This document shows, in pieces, positions 26,334 to 34,987 of a stretch of DNA of 64,000 bases. The notes under the pieces were generated by a model, which was not told the DNA's origin, ran no database searches, and saw only the letters and a list, made by a program, of their open reading frames with translations. The DNA is from Phycisphaerales bacterium (lineage in GTDB: Bacteria > Planctomycetota > Phycisphaerae > SM23-33 > FEN-1343), in NCBI GenBank assembly GCA_003171335.1, contig PMYD01000082.1:1-64000 (forward strand), read 5' to 3'. Each line of letters begins with the position of its first letter. Position 1 is the stretch's first letter. A program made the position numbers and the translations under genes.

Positions 26334-26750
26334 ATGGAATGTCCGTTTGTCATCCAATTCCACGCCAGCCCGCGCGGAGATCATTTTGACCTGATGATCG
26401 CCCAAGGCAAGACCCTGGCCACGTTTGAATTGCCCTGCCCGCCGGCCAAGCTGGCGCGGGGTGAGCCGCTGCTCATCCGCCGGCTGGCCGATCACCGGAT
26501 GGACTATCTCACCTACGAGGGCGAAATCTCCGGCGGCCGGGGAAGCTGCCGCATCGTCGATCGCGGGCTGGCCGTGGGCGAATTTGAGGGGCCGCGCTGG
26601 CAGTTCGAGCTGCGCGGGCAGGGGGAAAGTTCAAGCTTCAGCCTGGAATCGCTGGCCGATGGGCAGTGGCGGCTGGTCAAGCTCAAAGAATCAACCACAG
26701 AGGACACAGAGGAAGAAGAGAGTAACGGCCAAAGAAAAAGCGCGGACTGA
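26334..26750 (+). CDS. stand-alone LigD 3'-phosphoesterase-like domain protein
   Basis: The N terminus (FVIQFHASPRGDHFDLMIAQGKTLATFELP) matches the shape of the DNA ligase D phosphoesterase domain (FVxQxHxxxRxHxDLxLxxG), including H10 and H17/D19 where the family has its metal ligands. In the bacterial LigD end-joining enzyme this domain trims 3' ends. Here it is 138 residues and stands alone, with no ligase, polymerase or Ku beside it. The last 20 residues (TTEDTEEEESNG) are translated F3 repeat rather than family sequence. The assignment is by motif resemblance only. Confidence 0.6.
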   Translation: MECPFVIQFHASPRGDHFDLMIAQGKTLATFELPCPPAKLARGEPLLIRRLADHRMDYLTYEGEISGGRGSCRIVDRGLAVGEFEGPRWQFELRGQGESSSFSLESLADGQWRLVKLKESTTEDTEEEESNGQRKSAD

Positions 26751-27050
26751 GAGACCACAGAGCCTGGGGAGAGAACGCAGAGAGGAAAAGCACGGTGACG
26801 GCCGAACGCAGGGTGCAAAGGCACGGTGACGGCCAAAAGAGCCGGCTGCCGCCATGACGACAACGCTCTTGACGACCCTCCGAAGCCGCCATGTCCTCCT
26901 CTGGGGCCGTTTCTTTTCCAGCCGTTCCTCTCTCTTTACCCCGTGTCCTCTGGCTGCCTTTTCTTCCTCCGTGCTCTCTCTATCCGGCCGTTTCTTCTCC
27001 GGCCGTCACTCTCTTTTCCTCTGTGTCCTCTGTGGTTGCCTTTTCTTCGT
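26690..27050. repeat. F3 inverted repeat (CACAGAGGA words)
   Basis: Purine-rich left-arm words (ACCACAGAGGACACAGAGG) run from 26690 to about 26835. Complementary words (CCTCTGTGTCCTCTGTGG) run from about 26905 to 27050. The arms contain internal GGCCGTTACTCTC-type spacer words. The left end is read as the C terminus of the gene at 26334. This fills the 303-bp gap to the next gene. Confidence 0.8.
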
Positions 27051-27053
27051 TTT

Positions 27054-27983
27054 TCATTCTGTCGCGCCCGGTCTATCCAACGCCGCCAGCTCCAGCGTGC
27101 AGCGGCCCTCTTCCAGCGTGATGCGGCGGATGCGGACGTTGCCGAAATGCTGGCGGATATCGAGCGAGACGGGTTTGCCATCCAGGGCGGCGGCGATGCC
27201 GGTGGCGGCGCGGCCAAAGATGGCGATCGCCTCCTGGCCGCCGCTGGCAGGCGCGGCGCTCAGGCGGCCGGCCTGGTCCCGGAGGCGGCGGATGAGCTGG
27301 GCCTTGTACTGCCGCAGCGCGGCCTCGGGCAGGGGAATGCGGCCGATGCGGGCGGAATCGATCTGCACGGTCATCTGCCCCATGTCATCGAAATTCAGCG
27401 ACACATCCACGCCCACCACCGCGGCCAGCCGGTCCAGCCGGCCGTAGAAGGTCAGCCGGCCGGGGCCAAAGGCGATCGCCGGCTGGCTGAGCCCCTGGGC
27501 CGCCAGCGGGCCGGCCACCTGGCCGGAGGCGGCCGAAAGCCACTGGTTCACTTCCTCCTGGGTAATCGTAAACGTGCCGGCGACCGGCGCGGCCGGATCG
27601 GGTGCGGCATCGACGGCGGAGGTGGATACGGTCGAGCCATTCGCGGCCGATGTGGCACGGCCGCCCTCGGCCGTGGAGCTCAAATTGGCCTCGGCACAGC
27701 CGGGGTCGGCTGTGCCACTCCCGGAGGCGGCGTGCGGGTGGTGCGCGCGGCCGGCCTGGCGCGGGTCCCAGCTACCCACCTCGCCAGCCAGCGAGCCGAA
27801 TTGGAACAGCCGCTGGTTCATCGCCTGTCGCACCAGGTCGCGGTCTTCCAGGCTCAGCAGGATGGGCGTGTAGTCGTGCGGCTGGCCGCTGGCCTCCAGG
27901 TACAGCAGCACGCCGGCCACCACGAGCGCTGTCAGCAGGCCGGCGGTGGACCACAGGATGATGCGTCGGGTTCGTTTTTCCAT
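27054..27983 (-). CDS. membrane-anchored hypothetical protein with repeat insertion
   Basis: The 309-residue protein has one N-terminal helix (IILWSTAGLLTALVVAGVLLYL) and a periplasmic domain with beta-rich repeats (FGPGRLTFYGRLDRLAAVVGVDVSLNFDD, QIDSARIGRIPLP). This resembles lipid-transfer-like DUF2993/LmeA proteins, but that is only an impression. Codons for residues 90-110 contain two perfect hairpins of the F6 family read in frame (27656-27675 and 27693-27716), giving a Gly/Ser/Ala-rich insertion. The ATG at 27983 precedes the membrane helix. Confidence 0.72.
   Translation of the reverse strand: MEKRTRRIILWSTAGLLTALVVAGVLLYLEASGQPHDYTPILLSLEDRDLVRQAMNQRLFQFGSLAGEVGSWDPRQAGRAHHPHAASGSGTADPGCAEANLSSTAEGGRATSAANGSTVSTSAVDAAPDPAAPVAGTFTITQEEVNQWLSAASGQVAGPLAAQGLSQPAIAFGPGRLTFYGRLDRLAAVVGVDVSLNFDDMGQMTVQIDSARIGRIPLPEAALRQYKAQLIRRLRDQAGRLSAAPASGGQEAIAIFGRAATGIAAALDGKPVSLDIRQHFGNVRIRRITLEEGRCTLELAALDRPGATE
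27656..27716. repeat. two F6-type hairpins inside a coding sequence
   Basis: CACGGCCG/CGGCCGTG with loop CCCT lies at 27656-27675. GGCACAGCCG/CGGCTGTGCC with loop GGGT lies at 27693-27716. Both are perfect and keep the host gene's frame. Confidence 0.88.
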
Positions 27984-28024
27984 GAGGTACCGGCCGGCGA
28001 TTGTACCGCGGCGGAGGGGGATAA

Positions 28025-28310
28025 GAAAAAGCAACCACAGAGCTCACAAAGAGAAAAAGAGAGTAACGGCCGGAAGAAAGACCGGAGTGAGAGAACACAG
28101 AGAAAAAGGGGAAAGGCAACCACTGAGTTCACAAAGTGAGAAGAGAGCAAGAGGCCGCAAAAAAAGACCGGATTGGGAGAACATAGAGACCGAAGGAGCA
28201 AGCCTCCGCGTTCTCATGCTGGCCTCCGTGTGCTCCTAGTCCGGCAGTTTGCTTTTCCGGCCGTTACTCTCTTCCTCCTCCGTGTCCTCTGTGGTTGCTT
28301 TTCTTTCGTG
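28025..28310. repeat. F3 inverted repeat
   Basis: Several left-arm blocks (ACCACAGAGC, ACACAGAG and ACATAGAG words, 28029-28205) are followed by complementary blocks (28207-28310). This accounts for most of the 450-bp gap between the divergent genes at 27983 and 28434; 28311-28430 shows no recognisable feature. Confidence 0.8.
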
Positions 28311-28433
28311 CCGAACCGGAACGGCCCTTACAGCCGGCAAAGCCGGCATAAACGGACCACAAGGTGTCTGGCCGACCGGAATCGCCGGCCCGGATCGGCT
28401 GGCCAGGGGTAAAATCACACCAGAGGACGAGAG

Positions 28434-29075
28434 ATGGAGTCGGACTTTTTCGCCATCCTGCAGTTGCGCCCAGGCCGCTACCAGAGGGACGCAATCGATC
28501 GGCAGTACCGGTCGGTGAAGCGGCAAATCCTGCGCCTCGGCGGCCCGGAGCGCCAGCGGCGGCTGGATGATGCCTTAATCGCCCGGTGCGTGCTGGCCAA
28601 CAGCGGCCAGCAGGCGGCGCTGCTGCGCCGGCACATTGTTGCCATCCGCCGCCAGATACCGCGCGGGCCGGCCGCGATTGCGGTGCCCCGGCGCCGGCCA
28701 GTCCGACCAGCGATGGCGCCGCCGATCGGTGCGGCTGTCGGCGACGTTCATGCCCAATTCGCCCAGCGCGTAGCCGGGCAAATGGAGGATGGGCTGCTGC
28801 GCTTCACCGCCCGGCGGAGATTGCTGGAAGCGGCTGGCGAGTTGGGAATCGCGCCCTTTAAGGCGAACTTGATCATTGCCGAAGTCATTCATGAACGGCA
28901 AATTCCAAATCCCAAATCCCAAATCCCAAACAAATTCCAAGCACCAAATTCCAAAACTCGGAATGAAGAACTCGCGGGTCGGCCGCACGGCGAGCATTAC
29001 GGCCTGCGCCTCTTGATCGCGCTGGTGCTTGCCACGGCCGGTGGCCTCGCGCTGACGGTCTGGTTGGTTCGATAA
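28434..29075 (+). CDS. membrane-anchored hypothetical protein with F2 repeat insertion
   Basis: The 213-residue protein starts with SDFFAILQLRPGRYQRDAIDRQYR, which recalls the first helix of a J-domain. No HPD tripeptide follows, so I do not call it DnaJ-like. The C terminus is one membrane helix (LRLLIALVLATAGGLALTVWLV). Between them, residues 155-180 (QIPNPKSQIPNKFQAPNSK) are the left arm of an F2 repeat read in frame. AGAGGACGAG before the ATG supports the start. Function unknown. Confidence 0.68.
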   Translation: MESDFFAILQLRPGRYQRDAIDRQYRSVKRQILRLGGPERQRRLDDALIARCVLANSGQQAALLRRHIVAIRRQIPRGPAAIAVPRRRPVRPAMAPPIGAAVGDVHAQFAQRVAGQMEDGLLRFTARRRLLEAAGELGIAPFKANLIIAEVIHERQIPNPKSQIPNKFQAPNSKTRNEELAGRPHGEHYGLRLLIALVLATAGGLALTVWLVR

Positions 29076-29182
29076 ACGTCCCTTCTGCGGCAAGACCTGG
29101 ATCTTTCCATGTGCGCGCTTCCTCGTTTGGTGCTTGGTGCTTGGGATTTGTTTGGGATTTGGAATTTGGGATTTGGGATTTC
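28898..29182. repeat. F2 inverted repeat with one arm in a gene
   Basis: The left arm (28898-28957) lies inside the gene at 28434. The right arm (29126-29182) lies after its stop, so the 170-bp loop contains the codons for the membrane helix. Confidence 0.88.
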
Positions 29183-29238
29183 TTCTTCTCCCGCCCGCAT
29201 TGACTCTGCTGGCGCAAGGCAGGTAGCATCTGGGCACC

Positions 29239-29814
29239 ATGATTGTCCTGATCGACAATTACGACAGCTTCACGTACAACCTGGTGCAGCGGATCGGCGA
29301 GCTGGAGGGCAGCCCCCCGGTGCAGGTTTTCCGCAACGATGCGGCCACGCCGCAGCAGGTCGAACAGGAATGCCAGCCGACGCACCTGATCATCTCGCCG
29401 GGGCCCTGCACGCCCAATGAAGCCGGGCAGAGCATGGCGTTCATCCGCCATTTTCACGGCAAGATTCCCATCTTGGGCGTATGCCTGGGCCACCAGTGCA
29501 TGGGCCAGGTCTTCGGCGGCAAGGTGGTGCGGGCCGGCCGGCTGATGCACGGCAAGACCAGCGAGATCCGCCACGACGGCAAGGGCGTGCTGGCGGACCT
29601 GCCCAACCCGTTCACCGCCACGCGCTATCACAGCCTGGTGGTGGACCCGGAAGGCCTGTCGGCGGACTTCGAGCAGACCGCTTGGACCACGGACCAGAAC
29701 GAGCTGATGGGCATTCGCAGCCGCACATGCCCCACCGAAGGGGTGCAATTTCACCCTGAGAGCTTTCTGACCGATGTGGGCCCGCGGCTGTTGATGAATT
29801 TCATCCGGCAGTAG
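29239..29814 (+). CDS. anthranilate/aminodeoxychorismate synthase glutamine amidotransferase
   Basis: This class I glutaminase would supply ammonia to chorismate for tryptophan (TrpG) or folate (PabA) synthesis. The catalytic triad is visible: C82 in ILGVCLGHQ, and H172 and E174 in VQFHPES. The oxyanion segment IISPGPCTPNEAG and the start MIVLIDNYDSFTYNL are canonical. No trpE/pabB subunit is adjacent, so the TrpG or PabA role cannot be settled here. A strong terminator follows at 29877. Confidence 0.93.
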   Translation: MIVLIDNYDSFTYNLVQRIGELEGSPPVQVFRNDAATPQQVEQECQPTHLIISPGPCTPNEAGQSMAFIRHFHGKIPILGVCLGHQCMGQVFGGKVVRAGRLMHGKTSEIRHDGKGVLADLPNPFTATRYHSLVVDPEGLSADFEQTAWTTDQNELMGIRSRTCPTEGVQFHPESFLTDVGPRLLMNFIRQ

Positions 29815-29876
29815 GCTGGGAATGCCGGCCGGGCAGAAGCGGCCCCAAACGAAAGCACGTGGTGATGTCCAAAAAC

Positions 29877-29925
29877 AGCTTCCCGGCCGGGGCTTCAAGC
29901 GAAACCCCGGCCGGGAGCTTTTTTT
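29877..29925. terminator. strong bidirectional intrinsic terminator
   Basis: The arms GCTTCCCGGCCGGGG and CCCCGGCCGGGAGC pair with a single bulge. Seven T residues follow on the plus strand and AAAAAC precedes on the left, which gives a T-tract on the minus strand too. It lies between the convergent amidotransferase and PEP-CTERM genes. Confidence 0.9.
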
Positions 29926-29940
29926 CAACTCCGATTCACC

Positions 29941-31764
29941 CTACCGGCGCCGACGCAGAGCGGCCAGGCCGCCCAGTACCAGCAGGCCAATTGTGGCCGG
30001 CTCGGGCACAGGGCCGTAGTTATTCGGATAGTACGTGTTGCTCAGAACCGGATAAGCCGACTGCCACTTCAGGAAGTCCACGCCGTCAATCTTGTTATCC
30101 CAAGTGCACTCGCCGTTGGAGTAGTTGATGTTGAACGGCGGATTGGTCTTGGGATAGCCAGACTGCCACGCCAGGAAGTCGACGCCATCAACCATGCCAT
30201 CCAGATTGAAGTCGCCCACCTTGGTGTGCAGGATCTTCGTAATCAGGTACACTTTGTCGTTGCTGTCGACGATGCCGTCACCGTTCCAGTCCGTCGTGTT
30301 GTTGGAGACGTCGTAGCCGTCGATCTTGCCATCGCCGTTCACGTCGCCATAGGCGGTGATCCCGGTAATGTTGGCCAAGCCGGCGCTCTTGACGATCACG
30401 TTGGGGAAGTTGACCTGCGTGGCGGGGACACCGATAATGCTTACCCCGTTGGCGTCCACGCCGGTCTTGGTCCAGTTGACCGCGCGGATCGCCTTGTCGA
30501 CCAACCCGGTGTAGGTGTTGTCGCCAACCACGAAGTTGTTCAGCGTGCCGTACGTGCCGGTGAAGCTGGGCGTCGTGGTCAGGTCGTACGTGGCGCCATC
30601 GCTGGTGACGATGTTGACCGCACGCTTCATGGTGCCGCCGTTGCCGTCATTCGCAAAGGTGTTGTGGTTGATCCAGATATTGCTGGCGCTGGTGCCGGTG
30701 CACAGGGTCACGCCGATCCCGGCCTCACCCAGCAGCGTGTCGGCCCAGGGATGCGGGGTGGGGTCGCTTGGCTCCTGGGCCAGGTAGCCGCAGTCCTTGA
30801 ACGTGTTGGACATGATCAAGAAGTTGCTGACCGAGGCGTCGGCCGTGGCCGCCGTCCAGTGGCGGGGATAAAACTCAATGCCCACGTTGCCATAGCAGTT
30901 GTAGTTGTCGATGCCGGTGGCCTTGGACATGTTGACGAACACGTTGTTGGTGATGGTCCAGTTGTTGGCCTTGTAGGCATTGAAGACTATGCCGGACTTC
31001 ATGTTCTGGAAGGTGCAGCCATCCACCAGGCCGTTGTTGTTCACCGGCCCGGTGCCGGAGATGCGCAGGCCAAACATATCGCCGCCGGTCTGGGGCGTAT
31101 TGCCGCCGCCGTCAAACAGGCAGTTCTGGATGATCAGGGCGTTGGTGCTTTCCTTGGACGTGATGCCGTCGCCCCAGCCGGGTGTCGTCAGGCCCGTCGG
31201 TCCAATAAATAAGTTGCGAGAGGCAGCACGGACGAAAGCCATGTTGTTGAACGTGAAGCCGGGATGCACGGCCGAGCCGGCCACCCCGCCACTCACCTCA
31301 ATCATGTCGGCACCACTGTCCTGAACGCGGAAATTCTTCAACGTCATGTAGCCAGGGCCCTGGAGAGTGAGGAACTCGAGGGTGAAGCATTGGTTGTTCG
31401 CATCGCGCACGCCCTGCCAGACCGTGTTGGTGTTGGGGTCAGCGGCGCTGCCCGAACCGTACAGATTGATCGATTTGGTCCAACACCACTGGGGCGAGGC
31501 CGGGGAGTTCCCTTGGGCGGTGTTCCACTCCTGGTACAGGCCCGGACCCATCAGCAGGGTGTCGCCCTCGCTGGCCCAGCCATAGGCCTCGAGGACGGAG
31601 CCGTACTCAAGGCCCGTTGACGCAACGCACACCGCGTTTGGGCCCAGCGTGTCGAGCAGGATGGGGTTGACCACATCGGGCACATTGCCCACCCAGGCCG
31701 CCATGGCGCTGGTACTTACGATCAGCAACGCCGCTACTGCTCCGATTCCTCTCATCGCTCGCAT
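29941..31764 (-). CDS. secreted beta-helix protein with dockerin-like repeats and PEP-CTERM
   Basis: The 607-residue protein has a signal peptide (AVAALLIVSTSAMAA) and a long right-handed beta-helix region of pectate-lyase or parallel-repeat type (many short N/G-rich coils such as NNMAFVRAASRNLF and VDGCTFQNMKSGIVF, residues 120-430). EF-hand dockerin-like repeats follow (GDVNGDGKIDGYD, DWNGDGIVDSNDK, GDFNLDGMVDGVDF). It ends with the PEP-CTERM sorting signal VPEPATIGLLVLGGLAALRRRR-type tail. It is probably exported, sorted to the envelope and may bind or cut polysaccharide. GGAAGGAGG before the ATG at 31764 is a strong ribosome site. Confidence 0.9.
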   Translation of the reverse strand: MRAMRGIGAVAALLIVSTSAMAAWVGNVPDVVNPILLDTLGPNAVCVASTGLEYGSVLEAYGWASEGDTLLMGPGLYQEWNTAQGNSPASPQWCWTKSINLYGSGSAADPNTNTVWQGVRDANNQCFTLEFLTLQGPGYMTLKNFRVQDSGADMIEVSGGVAGSAVHPGFTFNNMAFVRAASRNLFIGPTGLTTPGWGDGITSKESTNALIIQNCLFDGGGNTPQTGGDMFGLRISGTGPVNNNGLVDGCTFQNMKSGIVFNAYKANNWTITNNVFVNMSKATGIDNYNCYGNVGIEFYPRHWTAATADASVSNFLIMSNTFKDCGYLAQEPSDPTPHPWADTLLGEAGIGVTLCTGTSASNIWINHNTFANDGNGGTMKRAVNIVTSDGATYDLTTTPSFTGTYGTLNNFVVGDNTYTGLVDKAIRAVNWTKTGVDANGVSIIGVPATQVNFPNVIVKSAGLANITGITAYGDVNGDGKIDGYDVSNNTTDWNGDGIVDSNDKVYLITKILHTKVGDFNLDGMVDGVDFLAWQSGYPKTNPPFNINYSNGECTWDNKIDGVDFLKWQSAYPVLSNTYYPNNYGPVPEPATIGLLVLGGLAALRRRR

Positions 31765-32100
31765 AAATGCGCCTCCTTCCAAAGGTGTAAGAAAAACGCC
31801 GCAGCGGAAAAAAGGGGGCATGACAAGCACGTCGGGAGCCCTGCCGCTGCGAAACCTCAACTACAAAGCGATCACTGAGCTGATGGCAAGAGTGACCGAA
31901 AGACGTGTAAAGCGGATGCGCGATCTTTGGCTTCCTTCTCCTTTCCTCCGGCACGGCGCGAGCTTGCTGACCCAAAAGACGCTGATCACCCGCCCTTTGC
32001 AGACCAGGCTACTGAGGTGCAATCCAAAGTCCGCGCCTGAATCATATCCTATCACGGTTTGGGTTTTTGACAAGCCTTTTTTGCCCTGCCGCCCGCCCCA

Positions 32101-32128
32101 TTGACGCCCCGCCGGCCAGAGGTAGAAT
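32101..32128 (+). promoter_or_regulatory. sigma-70-like promoter of the gene at 32184
   Basis: TTGACG (32101-32106) and TAGAAT (32123-32128) are 16 bp apart and lie 56 bp before the ATG. The rest of the 419-bp divergent gap (31765-32183) holds only pyrimidine-rich and T-rich stretches with no gene. Confidence 0.55.
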
Positions 32129-32183
32129 CGCTCCCTGCAATTGCGCCCTGCCCCGCACCTAACTGCAATTGAAGGGATGTACG

Positions 32184-34712
32184 ATGAAAGCCATCCGCCT
32201 TGCCGGATCCCTCGCCGCCGCCTGCGTTCTCCTGGTTCTCACCGCCGGTCGCTGTCTCGGCGATGCCGGCCGGGAGATTCCCGTTCCCGCCGGCGGCTAT
32301 CCGAAAATCCAACCGGTCAAGGCGGGCGATGCCCAGCCGCGGATCAAGAGCGGCCAGCCGGTGAAGGTGCCCACGTACACGGTGGCCGACGCGGGCTCAT
32401 TTGACGCCGACGCCAGCGTGGTGCTCAACTCCTTCGATTCGGTCCGCGGCTTTGAGACGGTGTATATGGGCATCTCCTCCAGCGATCCCAAGCGCGGCGC
32501 CCGCGTGGCGGTGTATTCGTTCGCCTCGCGCAAGGTCGTCACGCTGCTGGCGGATGTAAACACGCTGATCGAGGGCGCCGCCGGCAACGAGCGGCTCAGT
32601 CAGAGCACCATCGCCGGCGATTTCTGCCGCTTCCAGAACGGCCAGAAGGTGTACTTCGCCACCGGGCAGACCAAACCCAAGCCGGAATTTGCCGGCGGGC
32701 ACCTGATCGAGTTTGACGTGGCCTTCAAGAGCTTCCGCGACCTGGGCATCCTTGCCCCCGGCGGGTCGGTGAAAAGCCTGGCGGGGCTGGACCGCACGCA
32801 CCTGCTGGCGGTGGTGGAGATGGCCGGCAGCGGCGAAACACGCGTGTACCAGGTCACGCTGGTCGGCGGGGTTCAGTCGCGCGGCGGGCGCAGCATGATC
32901 TACGAGCCGACGCCGCAGTCGCAGCCGGCGGCCACGATCGAGGTCGAGGACACCCAGGTCCGCGATGTGGTGGATTTCTGGCCGGCCGGGCAGAACGCCT
33001 GGTATCTCAGCGGCCGCCAGGCGCCGCTGCGGATCTGGCACACGGGCGAGGACCGGCCGGCGGAGAATCCCCAGCCGGTGGCGATCCACTCCGGCCCCGA
33101 TGGCCAGGACCCCGCCAAACTCGGCCCGGCCTACTGGATTACCGGCTTTGACCGCGGTTTTTTCCCCGGCCAGTCGGTGCTGCTGGAGGCCCAGGATGGA
33201 CCCTATTCGCTGGTGGCGGCGCCCAAGGAGCTGGCACCGCTGATCGCCGACACGCGCCCCGAATGTGTGGCCTGGATTCGCTGCCGCCACTGGGTCGGCC
33301 CGGCCTATCCGGATAGCCCGCAGCGCCAGGGCGTGCTGTACATGGCCCGCAGCGGCCAGGCCGGTGCGGCCGACCTGGCCGTGTACGCGGCGGCGGAAAA
33401 GACGCCGCGGCATTACCCCATCGTCGATGCCGCCAGCGGCAAGCCCATGCAAAAGCCGCTGGGCATGGTCTTGAATACGCTTAACGACCTGCTTGTCGTC
33501 GGCGAGGTCAACGGCCAATTGCGGGCGGCCGAGGTGGATGATGTGTTCCTGGATGAAGTGATCGCCATGGACGATGCCCTGGCCCAGAAACTGGCCGCGG
33601 CGGATGGCCGGCCCATCGTTAAGGTGACCGCCTACAGCCTCACCGCCCTGGATGTGGCGCAGGACCGGCCGTACGATGCGCTGACCGTCGCCTCCGACGG
33701 CACGGTGTACGGCGGCACGATGCCGCACCACCCCACCGCCAGCACGCTGATCGTCCGCTACGACCCCAAGGCGGAGGCGCTGGAGAACCTGGGCTACATC
33801 GATGCGCTGGCCGGCCAGAACAAGCCCACGGATGTGCCCAGCATGATGCACTCGGCGCCGGTGCAGGTCGGCCAGTACATGTGCTTCACGGGCCAGGACC
33901 CCTTCTACGGCTCCGCCTGGCGCTTCCCGGAACTGCCGGCCAAGAACGCCTACGCCGGCTCGCACGTCATCGGCTTTAACCTCAAGACACACGTCCTGCG
34001 CGACTTTGGCATTCCGGAGGCCGGCTTGTCCATGTTCTGGAACGGCGCCGACGCCAACAGCGACTGGCTGTACCTGCGATCGTTCTACGAACGCGGCCCG
34101 ATGTACCGCATTAACCTGGCGACGGGCAAGGTGGACGACCTGGAGCTGAATTGCCCATCGCACATCTTCATCATCGCACCCGATGGCACGTTGTATTACT
34201 CCGACCACGGCTCACTGATCGCCTTCGACCCGCAGACGCACCAGAAGGAACCGATCCTGGACTCGTGGGATGCGCAGTGGATGAAGGGCCAGGATGGCCA
34301 GGAGGAGGCCCTGGCCCTGGCAGGCGATCAGGTGGTCAGCTTCAACACGAAGACCCACGCGGTCCGCAAGCTCATGAAAATCGAGATGCCCAATGCCCTG
34401 GGCGGCGATCAGGCCAGCGGATACGGGGTGATCTGCCAGGCCCACATCATCCGTCCCCAAGGCATGCGGCTGACGCACCTGGTGACCGCCCGCCTGGAAG
34501 ACAAGGACAAGAAAGACCATGGTTTCCTGATGGACCAGAAGGGCCGCATCTGCAGCGAGATCAATGCCGTGGCCATTGGCAACGACAACACGATCTACGC
34601 CATCGGCCAGTTCTGGCCCAAAGTGGGCGACCCGGTGGCGCTGCGCGAGCGGCCGCCGTACCGCGATCTGGGCGATGATTGCTTCATCGTGGTCAAGGGG
34701 CTAAAGCCGTGA
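32184..34712 (+). CDS. secreted beta-propeller-like hypothetical protein
   Basis: The 842-residue protein has a signal peptide (AIRLAGSLAAACVLLVLTAG). Its many repeated strand pairs of the type HLIEFDVAFKSFRDLGILAP, GFNLKTHVLRDFGIPEAGL and SFNTKTHAVRKLMKIEMP suggest an eight-bladed propeller of WD/SMP-30-like type. No catalytic residues are evident. GAAGGGA upstream supports the ATG and a promoter lies at 32101. It is divergent from the PEP-CTERM protein gene, so they may be co-regulated. Confidence 0.75.
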   Translation: MKAIRLAGSLAAACVLLVLTAGRCLGDAGREIPVPAGGYPKIQPVKAGDAQPRIKSGQPVKVPTYTVADAGSFDADASVVLNSFDSVRGFETVYMGISSSDPKRGARVAVYSFASRKVVTLLADVNTLIEGAAGNERLSQSTIAGDFCRFQNGQKVYFATGQTKPKPEFAGGHLIEFDVAFKSFRDLGILAPGGSVKSLAGLDRTHLLAVVEMAGSGETRVYQVTLVGGVQSRGGRSMIYEPTPQSQPAATIEVEDTQVRDVVDFWPAGQNAWYLSGRQAPLRIWHTGEDRPAENPQPVAIHSGPDGQDPAKLGPAYWITGFDRGFFPGQSVLLEAQDGPYSLVAAPKELAPLIADTRPECVAWIRCRHWVGPAYPDSPQRQGVLYMARSGQAGAADLAVYAAAEKTPRHYPIVDAASGKPMQKPLGMVLNTLNDLLVVGEVNGQLRAAEVDDVFLDEVIAMDDALAQKLAAADGRPIVKVTAYSLTALDVAQDRPYDALTVASDGTVYGGTMPHHPTASTLIVRYDPKAEALENLGYIDALAGQNKPTDVPSMMHSAPVQVGQYMCFTGQDPFYGSAWRFPELPAKNAYAGSHVIGFNLKTHVLRDFGIPEAGLSMFWNGADANSDWLYLRSFYERGPMYRINLATGKVDDLELNCPSHIFIIAPDGTLYYSDHGSLIAFDPQTHQKEPILDSWDAQWMKGQDGQEEALALAGDQVVSFNTKTHAVRKLMKIEMPNALGGDQASGYGVICQAHIIRPQGMRLTHLVTARLEDKDKKDHGFLMDQKGRICSEINAVAIGNDNTIYAIGQFWPKVGDPVALRERPPYRDLGDDCFIVVKGLKP

Positions 34713-34721
34713 AAGCCGTAG

Positions 34722-34835
34722 CACGGGCGTCTCGCCCGTGAGTAGCACGGCCATCTTGGCCGTGTTTTCGGCAGTCTTTCTTCGATTCGCCACGGGCGAG
34801 ACGCCCGTGGAACTCATGGGCGAGACGCCCATGCT
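34722..34835. repeat. F6 hairpin cluster
   Basis: Perfect CACGGGCG-TCT-CGCCCGTG and CACGGCCA-TCT-TGGCCGTG hairpins are followed by two inverted copies, in the same order as at 9291. After it, 34840-34985 is AT-richer and holds a short TTCTTAAGAA palindrome (34877-34886) and no gene. Confidence 0.85.
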
Positions 34836-34987
34836 ACGCCGCAATTCCGGCATCGGCCAGACCGGAAATTCCATTTTTTCTTAAGAAAAACTAACATTTT
34901 TGTTCTTCCTTCCGCCTCAGCCCAGTAACATGCAAAAGCCTACCTGCCATAGGAGCGGTTCCTAGGCGAAGGAAGTTTGGTGTTGCG

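Noticed and set aside
28434-28540. J-domain at the N terminus of the protein at 28434
   Set aside because: The first helix is similar but there is no HPD motif or third helix pattern.
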